From positions 248,191-312,190 of the forward strand of contig SJOL01002263.1 of the NCBI GenBank assembly GCA_004794785.1: 64,000 nucleotides of DNA, given 5' to 3'. Every line of letters begins with the position of its first letter. The stretch's first letter is position 1. The notes under the pieces were generated by a model. That model was not told where the DNA came from. It saw nothing but the letters and a program-made list of their open reading frames with translations, and searched no databases. Shown here in pieces: positions 13,494 through 25,400 of the stretch. This stretch comes from Opisthorchis felineus. Lineage: Eukaryota > Platyhelminthes > Trematoda > Opisthorchiida > Opisthorchiidae. The position numbers and the translations under genes are program-made.

Positions 13494-16400
13494 GAGAATC
13501 AATGTCACATACATGATCCATTTCAAGCATCTTGACAAACGTAATGTGGAAGAAAAACCAAGGAAGCTTTCTACCGGACTGCATGAACACAAGTTTGCTG
13601 TTAAGAGTTACGATCAGACTTCGCTCCTCTACGTGCACGAAAATCAGGATAGACACGAACTTGACTGGAACGGCGTCCATATACTAGCCCCAGCAAGAAC
13701 AAAGTGAGAATTGAATTCATGGGAGCGCTGTGCTTCGGAAAAAAACCGTCAGAATTATATTGCAATTAACATGGACTATCAACTACTCTGGACAATAATA
13801 ACTCCACGACTACAGAGCTCACAACACACAAGAAGCAAGAGGAGACATGTATAGAAACAGGAGTATTCAAGTCCAAAAGATCAATCGATTTGTCTGGGAT
13901 ATACATTCTACCAATAGATCACGGAACCGAAATGGAAAAAAGGAAAGAATGTCTTAACAAAAGAAAGTGTCTTCTTAATCAGTCAAACATGAGCATACGC
14001 GAGTAAACTATGTTAAACAGCTAATCAAGCACGACAAAATCGGACAGCAACACAATACAAATTGTGAAGATACCAATCATGTCAGAGAAACATAAATACT
14101 AAAGACTTCCTCAGTAGGGTGGTCAAACCACGGTGCAATGCAGATTGGAAACTAGCCAATGAGAGCGGGTGCAGAAATCTTCGAAAGCGGTCAACTCTGA
14201 CCGCAACATACTTTGGCATTCAAGAATTTCGTTCAGAATGTACCACAATTATGCGCTGGTGAATGCAAACCTGGTTAGCTGGCGATTTCGGTTTGAATTT
14301 CCGGAAAAAAGTGTGACGATTTGCTGACTCGTTTTCACTGAACACTATCACTTTCTAATTAGGAGCGGAATAAAAGGAATTTAGTGACACCATGTGTACC
14401 TGCCCCCACTCCTTTGTTAAGTTTCGTAGCAGCATAAGGTCCAGACCACGTAATAGGTCCAGTTGCGATCGATCAGCTGGATTCATTCATCTTCACACCA
14501 GTGACAACGGCTCACATTTTTCGAATGTAAACTTTTTCGGCCTTTGCATTGGAGTAAACAGGCTGACGTAACACGTCGCAGAAGAGTTGTTACACCGTTT
14601 GAAATAGACCCTGGTAATAGTGGATTTATGGCTGGTTGACTGAACAAAAAAATGTGGTTGTGCTGCACGCGGTTCCAATTCAGACGTTGCGTTTGAGGAA
14701 GTGTGGATTACTTAGAATGGTGAGACGTAACGTCAGCCGCGTGGATTTGCGGTGAATGCTGGTTTCGTTAGTACAGTTCATAGCATATGACATTTTTAGG
14801 GCCAATTCTTACTTCCACATAGCTTAAACGATGTGAGTTATCCTTCATTTCCTTTTCTGGTACCTTATTTAGATGGATTTTTGTTTTCGGTACATGGATG
14901 TCTCCCACAACCGTTTTCTGCAGTCACTCTTTACGTTAATCAAGGATTCCCTGAAATAGCCGGTAAAGATACCTACAATTTGTAAAGACTCATAGGGCCG
15001 CAAAAGGTGAACACAAACACGACTTCAATGTATCGCTTTTGTTTCATGACCAGAGTCGCGAATCAACCTATATTCAGGACCTGGTGGTAAAAACTCAGCG
15101 TTTGTGGTCCCCCACATTTTTTTCATTTAGAACTAATGGTTGAAACACTTTTCTATGAAATATTTGAAAAGAAATTTAAAAAAAACTCGTACATATTTTT
15201 CGGAAGTATATTTTCGATCTGGGCTACTTTCATCCAAGGCTATTGCAAACATTTCAAGACAAATAGATTTGAGTTATCAAGTAGGATGTGGTTGACTACC
15301 CTCAAGTTTCCTGGTAGATTTCAACGAATGGACTGGAACACTAAATCAATCCGATAACTAGACCTTTTTCACAGATTTTCAAGAGAGCTTGAGATCCTGT
15401 GTCCTTCCTATGTGATTCTCTTAAGCTACTGCTATAGTGTTGTGGACAGTATTGATCGCAGCTGTGCGTATTCGATTGGCAAGTTTGGCACTGTTTTGGT
15501 GCTAATTAGACAATTTCAGCTTTCTCCCACACGGTCGCCCAAATCGCATTTGGATGCTTTGACACCTTTTGAACCGGACTAGTAAACATTTTGGCATTCA
15601 CGAGTAATTTCACTTCAAACGCAACGTAAACAGTTTTAGGCGACGTTCTATCTGAAAACAAGTAGTACACAATTTTTTTTCGAAACATACTCATTTGCAA
15701 ATTCCGTTAACACCAGTTTGATTTGCAAATGAATGTATATCACCAAAGTTTTCTTATTTTCCTGCCTTCGCAATCGGAATTTATTATGTATTTCAAGGAA
15801 AAAATAGACAATGACGTCCCAGAGATACTTTTCTAGCATCAAGGATGATTTGTCAAACATTTCAAGCTGTCGGACATCTTTGCCTCTCAAGAGTTAGCTC
15901 TCGCATTCGTACAGCAGGACGGAACAGCGAAGAGACTAGGCTTTACCGCAATGCGGCGCCTTGCCACTTCCATAATCCTTTGAGGTATACTGGAAAGTGT
16001 ACGTGTGGCACTCTCCGAGCCTCTCGTACCATGTTGGTTAATGGGTAGAGATTCAACAACAGTCTCCTGATCCTCCAGATTGGGGGCTGGGACTTTCTGT
16101 TTAAAAATTTAACCTACCCTTGGAGTCATAGGCTAACGATAGCAGCCTTGCAGTTAGTCTCTTGACCCAAAGAAACCTAATCGTCCCCCCGTCTAGGCCT
16201 GGGCGCGCTGGCATTATCCCAGCCCATGAGTTGCACAATTATAAATGGCCACGTGCCGCCGTCGTTGGACCGTCGTGTGGTTCCATCAGACTGGTCACCT
16301 TACTGCATACAGCAGGGTGGATAAGTGAAAACGGACTACTGTTGACCCCTTTCACATCCGTTCAACTCTCCCTCCTCACCGCCCCCCTCCAGTGACATGT

Positions 16401-19400
16401 TTTTAGGCCCGTTCTTAAGAACTGACAGGTCCAAATACCGCCCACTACCGTTGGCCACAATTTCTCAGGTTAACTTTGCAGTCAGGGCCACAGACACTTT
16501 CAAATTATTCTTCAAACACCGATGCTCATTTCATCCCGCTGACTCTAGCGTTCGCGCTCTGAAATAACCTGGACAACAGACTGGTTTTGCATGTACGCTA
16601 AAATCGCTTCCTATTGATGTGTGCTGTCTGTTTGTTGTTGTATGGAATTCTGGTACAAAGATGTGCCGTAGTCCCGTCCCAGTGACCACTCATTGCTATG
16701 ACAATCTCATTTGATGCAGCCGAATCCATCATCTTTTCTGGACTTCAAATTCAAAGTTATTTCCCTTTCCTTTCCAGTATCTATGCTATGCTAGCACATT
16801 TACTGGAAAGCTTTTTTCTTGACGTCTCAATGACTAATTGACCCAGTTACTTCAGCCTGGTACCTCTCACATGGGTGTTCTTATCATGGAAGGTACCATG
16901 CTTGTTAGGATCAGTCAACTTGACCTAATGCTGGAAGTCCAGTACCATGCTCCGACAGACGAAGTTCAGGAACAATACAACTGTGTAGCATACATTCTTG
17001 TGATTTCTAACGAAAGAAATTGCGTCAAGATATAGCAGATCAGTCACCTTAGAGAGCCGAAACAGGGTGCGTACTTGTTGTGGCGTAAACTATTTGAAGC
17101 CAAACCACAGCCGTCGATTTTCTGTTGTTTTTTTTGGAGCAGCTTTCAGTCATCTTACTCTCTAAGAGTGTACCTCCTCCTTTTTTACCAACTGCCTAGA
17201 CGGATCGAGCCAATTTGCGCAGCACAGAAGAACGTCTTCTTGAAGAACGAAAACAACGTGTTGCATTGGAGCAAAGACTATCAGCTCAACAGCAGTCTCG
17301 TCAAAATGCTCACAAATCACCCAAAGATACATCCACTGATGATACTCCATCGCAAACTGCAAGCAAGACTTCATGCGCGAAGTATGCCGCAATTTCTTTT
17401 TACATCGATCATTTTGTCCGCGTGGAAGTTGCTCTTTGTAATCAGAAACATTTTCATAGTAGCTGGTCTACCACATTACCTACCAGTACATTTGTACTAT
17501 TTTGGAGGTATGAAGTAGCTGTTACTTGAGTATTCGGGCCCAACATACAGGTGTTGTGAAAGACAAAGGATAAATGGCTTGTACCGAAATAATGACAGTC
17601 CTGGATTCAGTGTCTCAGGGACGCATGTATAGCCCTTGTTACAGGCACATGCACAAGTGCATCCGACAATTTTCCCATTAAGTTGCTCTTTGCCCATAAT
17701 GTGTCTCTCATATACCACAGACAGGGTGCACACCTCCCATCCAAGTATTTGGTGGATAACGATAAGGAGAATAATCAAAATTTAGTAAGGACAAGTTTGA
17801 AGTGGTTTTGGTATCATAAATTGGCTCAGCTATCAGTATTCCAGCAGTTGGTGTATTTAAATCTGGCGTTCGGTTGATCCTAAACCCTTCTGATTCTCTC
17901 CCTGGGAGGAATTCATCCCTCTGTAAACCACTGGTTCTAAGCATGCGGCTGGTCCTTACCTTTGTGTTGTGCTCTGGGATGATGGCTGATGGATAACTAC
18001 TTTGTTGGAAATTTTTCCATATGTGTATGCAAACTGACATAAAATTTCTCCGTGGTATTTAGTTAAGGCAGTCAGCCAACCAACCACGCTACTACTGGTT
18101 AAGTTATGTGGCTGAGCGTGGCGATTTCGCTGCCGTTTTTTAGTCAGTAATCGACGTGACATCAGTGCAATTTTGGGTAGCGATATTTCGCTGTGTAGGC
18201 TGTGCAGCTACCCTATTACGCACTGATGTCATCTCGGTTGGTAACGAAACGTTTGAGCAGCGAACAATTCAACCAACATTAGCTTGAGTCACCTTGAAAT
18301 TCACCTGAGCCTTAATTTAGTGTCAGCTGCATTGGCGTACATAGAATGTTATGGGAAAATCGCTATCAGTATACCTTAATTTTCATCGGTTGTAGATCAG
18401 CTGCCGCTCCATCTCGTAACACGTCTTCTCCTGGTACGAACAACAGCAGCAGCACCACTCTTGCTGGTTCATCCAGCACAGTAACCACTACTTTCACTCA
18501 GACTACTGCTTCTTGCACTGCGACTGATTCCTGTGCCACTCGTGTGAAAGAGCTGGAAGCTGAACTGCGTACGTTGAAACGGGACCTGTCAGAGCGTGAA
18601 ACCCAATTAGCCACGCTCAAAGAGTCTCGGGCGGCACATGGGGTTAATGGGTCGGACTCGACAGCATGTGGTAAAAAAGGCTCAACGACAAACCGTTTGC
18701 AAGACGATAGCGCAGAACGTGAGGAACTGTTGTCTCATTTGGCTCATTTACAAGAGGAGAATCAACGTATGACGGACACCTTGAAGGATGAGGACAAGAT
18801 GAAACAAGAGCTTCTGACCGCTTACCATGCGTCACTGAAAGAGATAACGGAGTTAAATGGTATGATTTGCATCGTGTTTTTGAAATTTACGGTGCTTTGT
18901 TAACTTTCTGCCCATAATTGTCGGTTCCGGTTGGATACCCAGATGTTCGGAGCTTATTGTTCCTGTATCCAGAATGTCCAACTTTCGACCAGTCTTTCAC
19001 AATGTCGCATGCTTTGAGCAGTCCTACTGTAATAGGTCACTGTGTTGTGATGGTGAAGAGCCTGTTACTTTTGAATTTGCCTCAAAATTGAACAAAAGAG
19101 CCTAACCTTACTTCTAAATTACTGTTCTCTTTTAGGTTTGTATTCACACCATTTTCACTGGAATACTTCATCTTCTTTCCGAGTGCGGCTATTTTTGTCA
19201 GTCCAGACCCAAGCAAAGGCACTGTACTGGAATTTCAGTCGTATTCACATGTGGTATTCAAACTACGTTCGGGTGGTGTTGATGCAGTAACGAAATGATG
19301 TTTTTGCCTCTAATCGCAGACGACTCGTGTGTAGCTGAAGCTATACGATGCCAGTTAGCTTTATGAGGAGCATAATTGGAATCCAGTGTTCTAGCTTTCA

Positions 19401-22400
19401 TGTAGACTAATCAGCATAATTGCTAGAACCGGAACAGCATGGGAACTGTGTATGCCGACTACTCCTCTCTGGTCAATTTGACCAGGTTGAGCATAGCTCC
19501 CGAACGCGGCAAGATACCCAGCTAAACTAAACTGACTGAAAACGCATGAAGAGCTTACATGGGATGTATGCATAGTCCTGTCAAGTTCCGCAAACTGCTT
19601 AGTACAACTCAGGCTCGAACCCGGTCACTCAAACACAAAATGTGGATTTTCGAGCATACCCTATGGATTCTTCAGGGAAGAAAATACCGGCAGCATGTCA
19701 TTTGTTAGCGCTATTATTTTCCCACATATGTTATCAGTCTTTCTGCTCCAGTGTAATGAATGAACACAACCCTAATTTGTCCCCCTTTCATATGGAAATT
19801 CTGACTTCATCAAGCTCATAATAATAGGACAGTGGATAAATTGAACGTGAGTCGACTAGTTTCGGGGACCCATCGCCTCTACCAACCTAGAAATGCCAAA
19901 GTTGTTTTGAAGTACTGATCGTAGACCTACCTAATCACGCCTGCAGATGCGAGGCGCTGAACTATACAACGGGTCCTGGAGCCAGCCCAGTTGAGTGTTT
20001 CGATGATACTGACGTGTTGGCGAATGAATGTTAAGGAAACGCAAGCAGCTGTTCGCATATCAAACAATGATTATGTTACGGACGATGATGTTGACGATTC
20101 CATGTGGGAAAAAAGCGAAGGGGAATTCGTTCGTATTAATGGGCAGGCTTGTGTGATCTCACTAATCTTTGGTATCGCGCGGACCCGCATTAGCAGTTAA
20201 GCTGTTGGAGTAATCGGTAGTGGTGAGCTCTTGGTAAGGGTTTTTTGGTCTATGTGGGTAGTGTATATCCTTCAGCTGTAACATCCCGCTGGTGCCTAGC
20301 TACCATGCCACCCGAAGGAATCGCATTGTTTATTAGTGTTCACTCTGTACATCCCACGTCTAAGTTTTCTTCCACAAGGTAAGTTGATGGAGTTTCTGTG
20401 CTCAACAACACGGAATCCTTTTCGGTTGAAAACAGTGGTAACTGGTCGAAATTTCACCGCGCAAGACATCTGACAGTCTTCATTAATCTAAACATAATGT
20501 CCTGTCAGTCGCAGAATTTTTAACCGTACATCCTTCAGCGAGTGTTTGGCTACGTCCCACCACTGCGGGTTACTAAATAATGCATGCGCAATGTTTTTGT
20601 AGTTTGGAGTCGAAGCCCCCAGTCACTCGAACCAGGCTGTTTTGGTAGGGGTTGTTTGGAAACTCTTCGAATGGATATTCAGTTCAATCCCATTTATCAA
20701 CCATTCTTGTCGGACACTAGAAACGAAAGCTGAGGCCGTCAGCGGATGGAGTTGTCGAATAAGCTGCTTTCCGGAGAGAGCATTCAGTGACGGTCAGCAT
20801 CATAAAGTGCTGACAGAGATAGATTCCTGAAAACTCACCTGACTCCCTGTATGAGGGTGTTTATTCCATGTACTCACCCTCACATGGTCTCTTCAACACT
20901 GTACTTGTCATCGATGTCCAACGTGGTTACCTTTTTAATGTATTGTAGGCTTTCTATCTCACTAACTGTAGAAGTCATGACAGTCTTTTTAACACTGTTG
21001 TTCATCTGAACTCTTGAAGCTTCTGATAAAGTTCTATGTGGACTCCCGTGGACGAGTAGAGGTCTGTGAGAAGCCTTTCGGTAGGTTCACCATATCCACT
21101 TTTGTAAGCCAAGGCTCCCCCCTCATCCCTTCGATCCAACTGACTAGTCCATACACGTAATCATTCGTTTTGCTCCTGGTAGTTTAGCCGAAAATGAAAT
21201 TTCCCTTCAAACACGCAAGGTCAAAGCTGCTCTTTGTTGTCTACCTGACATCGTCTTGTCTGTCAAGGATAAAGTTTGCAATGCTACAATGTCTTCCATA
21301 TTATTATTTGATTCTGAAACCTGACCACTACAAGCAGAAGAAATCCGCATCTGACTATACGGGGTTCGAAGCACTGCTCGCATCCGGATTACCAGGACTA
21401 GAATACGTGAAATGAGTTTTTTGGGGGAACGAACTCAAATAGAATAAGTAGACTGATATGATTCCACCGATTGCATTAAGCTGGCATCCGTTTCCGGATT
21501 TTTGGGTCACCTCAAACTACGTCGGTAGACCCTACTGATAACGCTTACCTGATCGCATGTTTTGCATGCCAGAAGACAATCTTCCTTGCAGGACCGGATG
21601 CACCGAATGGAAACGGTCTGAGTCAGGTCGGACAATGACTGCCTGGTTGCTGATCTTAAACACGATTTCCAGCAGATGTCATTGCGTTGACACATGTCAC
21701 CTCTTGGCTACTATCACCAAAAAACGCAACGTCGATTGGTAGAGACGCTGCCATATCCGAGCTTGCACCTCCCGCATCGATCACAAAATATTCCCCTCAC
21801 CAGTATGCCAGCATCCCCGTGGTTACGCTACGCAATCGTCCTCTCTAATATGCAGCCGAGACAGCTCAGTGGTTAATGCGCGAGCTTAGTGACCGGAAGG
21901 CCCGTGATTCGAACCCAACCTCTGCATCTCGACTGCTCCTACCTAGGCTTGAACAGCCTGGTAATATCTGAGGCCTCTTGCTTCTCTCGGGTAGCATTGC
22001 ACCCATGCATCGAATGTGTGTTACAGCTGGACGCTTTTTTTACATGCAGCCGTCCATTTTCTATCAATTCGTTCTTCAGTAGTATACAAAGCTGCAGCGG
22101 CTGGAAGCAATGTACGTCTCATTCATGTTTTAAAATTGATGACGATACCGTAGGAAACGCTATAAAAATATCAAATTTCGAATATAACTTGGATCATGAA
22201 ATTTATTTGTTCATTTATTCATGCATTTCGTTTGGTTTATTACTTCCTGACACACGAAGCCTCTTTGACGAAAAAGGAATTCCAAATTGTCGAGTTGAAC
22301 ATGCGGCTGGAATCTCTAACCCCACATCTTTATGAATACGTGAATATGATCAACGTTGCCTCGAAACACCTATCAAGCGCCTCACATCTCCCATTGGAGA

Positions 22401-25400
22401 CTAATTCAAGCGATCAAGGTGGTTACAGTGTGTTTTCTTCTGACATGTTACCCCGTTATACGAATTCAACCGCTTCGACAACTGCTAAGGGGCAGCATAA
22501 TTTACGCAAGTCTACACCCGATGACCCTAGTTTTTCAGACGGAAGGTCGACACATACTTCCGCCAACGGTTTGAGTCATAGTTCCACTTCTGGTTACTTT
22601 GGGTCCTCACTGGAATACCCAACGTCAACATACGGCTCGAGTGAGTCAATTCGGCATTCTGCGTGTTTTAACTTTCCCAACCCATGTTTTTCTATTACTG
22701 TTCTGGTTGGCAATGAGCTCTTTGTATTCCAAAATCGTTACCATAGGCCCATTGTTAAGGAAGGTTAGCTCCGTCGACGTTTGGCGCCTCGCACTTCCGC
22801 TTTCCTTTCATAAGTTTCGAGTGCCTTTTATATCCCCCTGAATATGCTATCTTCATTTTCAGCAAACTCGGTGCGGCACTCAAAGTCCTTTCGTGCTCGA
22901 ACTGTCGGACAACAGTCAGGACTTTCTTGCATTAACTACTACGCCGGATAAGAGGGACACACTAATAAGCAACCAAGTTGATATGCAGTTACTAAATAAA
23001 CTGCACAGCAGTGTTATCGGTCACTAAGCAATGCACAATAACAGGTTTCATGGCCAGCCGGTTAACGTGACTGATGTTTCTTTGGCGACGTGAGTGCTAC
23101 ACCTGACTGTGTCGCACATTCACCTCCTAGCAAACAAATTGAATGATACCCGAAATTCATTGAGATAAAATTGCTTGCCAAACACAACTGATGCTTACTT
23201 GCTAGGCAATGCGTTTTTTTTCTTATCCGCATTAGGACTGTCCTCATCCGTCCAATGGAAAAATATAGGACGGCGCCTGTAATAATGCTAACCCTCCAAC
23301 AAGTCGGCTTCAAATTCTGTCAGACACTTTCAACGCCTTAAGGTGGTGCTTCTAGATTGCGTGAGATGATACTTCTGGTCCTTTGTCCGTTTCTGCACAC
23401 ATCCTACATCAACGAAAGCGTGTCTGTTTACCAACTCCATACTGTAGCACCTGAAGACGATGGTACCTGATTTACCAAACGGAACGGTGGTGCGGAAATA
23501 TATGGTTACGGGCTGAGAAACCTCTTTACTGTTCTATCCTATGTCTTCAATTAGACACAATCAGTATCTCCCCAAGCCACACTACTCAAAGCTGCGTCAC
23601 AGCTTTTGATTTTCAATCACATGATCCTATCAGCATTCAGCGTCTCTCCTCGGTAGCTTCTATGCGCTGAGCCGTAAGCGGACTTTGCTTCTAGAAGTAT
23701 ATGGTTCATCCCAAAAAGTCCAGTTGCACGATGTCATCATCATTATCAGCTGTAAGAACCGCGTCCTTGTCGTACAGTGGTTGTAGCTGCCACAATTTAG
23801 TCCATCGATGAGGGGGATGTAGCTGCACATTGGAGGCGGGAGCTGATAGATTGGTGCGTAAATACATTACTGTCAGCGGACTTTTAAGTGGGGGGATTGG
23901 GAAGGTAGCTATGCATTGAAAGCAATAGCAAGCGTTTACAAAATCGGTCACGTAACTCCTTTGGTCAGTAGTCAACTAAATTTAAATACACAAATTCTTT
24001 TTGACGTCTCCTTGTGAATCAACATGTGCGCTGATTGTCAGGACGTGGGCAGGCATAAAATTTGAGACTACTGACCTGAGAGCCAGGATCCCGCTGACAG
24101 CATGGTTTAGCTGGTTAATTCCGTCCACCAGGTGGTGAAGAGCCTCGTGCAGCCGAGATTTTTTAGATTTGACCGCATATTGTTCGAAATACCCAGTCAA
24201 TTTTCAAGACCATGACCCGGTGACTGCCGAGTCCTTCTTGCGAATCAGTGACTAGTTGCTTAAACGGTCTCGTTTACAAATATTCTGTCTGTTTGGCGCT
24301 TGTATGGCGCTCACATCATTAGTCCATTATGACCCTTGAATTATTCAATCTATCCTTAATCCATTCCAGGTTTGGTTGACAGTATGGGGTTGCGTAATCT
24401 GTCCCGAATCAACTCCGCTACGAACAGTACGGTAACCACCATGGAAGCCACTCTACACTCTCCGATGACGAATGGTGGTGGCCGGATGTACCACACTTTC
24501 AGCAACCGGACTTTTCTATCTGCTGCTGATAACGCTACTGTCAACCACGTCTACTCATCGACACAGTCTAGCCAAACACCGTCATACACTCGTCAGTCTC
24601 CACGGAGTTCGACCAACCATACACAATTTAACTCCTCGCATTTTGATTTGTCCTCATATCCACAGCATAATCGATTCAAATCTACTGTTTCTCCTTACCC
24701 TGGTTCCGGGGCCAGACCCTTGCCTGTGGGGAGTGCAGCACCAGCATCTTCCCCTCCCCCGTTCTTAGTGCCACCTCCCGGACTAATTCACAACAGTGTC
24801 AATCCAACTTTAATGCACCCTTCCACTCTCGCTTCTGACCCTCATCCCTTTTCTTCCTCTCATCCTACCAATCGTCCTTTGGAAGTAATCGTCAATGCAC
24901 CTGGGAGTATGCAGTCTGACTTGTTTCATTCCCCTATCTGTCTGGATATAGGTGGGCAAAGTTCCAGTCCATGTGCTTCATCGTCAGTGAATCGTTTGAT
25001 CGAGTCGTTGTCACTCTTCGGTTCCTCTTCCGATAGTGGTTCTTTCGTTCACCCAGGACGACGGATGGCCGCCGACAGTTTTTCTGCAAACACAACTACC
25101 GATGCCAGTATGTTGTATCCACATTCGGATGCAACCAGCATTGTCCAAATGAACACCACCACACGAGCACCACATTCGTATCGGCTTCGGGGGACCTACG
25201 ACGACGTCGACTTAATGGATACGAACGAATTGAACCTCATGGGTCTGAACGTGCTGGACACTCCAGTTCTCAAATCTGATGGCAGCGCAACGGATGGCTC
25301 CACATCTCTTCAGCCGACCGCCGACGATCGCGGTACCGGGAAAAATTTGGATGCGGATGGCTTTGGGCATTTACAATCAGGGCATTCACTGAGCGACCGA

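Larger units (their letters stand above)
8663..17199 (+). other. Macoilin intron rich in retroelements (8.5 kb)
   Basis: Holds a SINE-like copy (about 9019-9180, plus), an RTE-like LINE 3' fragment (about 9795-10690, minus), two opposed hammerhead-repeat copies (about 11095-11175 plus and 11880-12000 minus), and two opposed SINE-like copies (12921-13075 minus, 13280-13495 plus), the second ending in an (ATT)n run. A GC-richer stretch at 16190-16400 resembles the SINE body weakly (GTCTAGGCCTGGGCGCGCTG). Nothing recognised between about 13.7 and 16.1 kb. Confidence 0.7.
18860..22259 (+). other. Macoilin intron (3.4 kb)
   Basis: Holds one arm of a dispersed repeat (about 19390-19560, minus) whose frame contains [12 protein letters not shown], a truncated SINE-like copy (20270-20325, minus) and a fuller SINE-like copy (21853-22040, plus) with readable A- and B-box sequences. 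The rest is unrecognised. Confidence 0.6.

Noticed and set aside
13404..13707. Open frames with poly-Ile, poly-Asn or poly-Leu
   Set aside because: They are translations of the (ATT)n tail of a SINE-like repeat.
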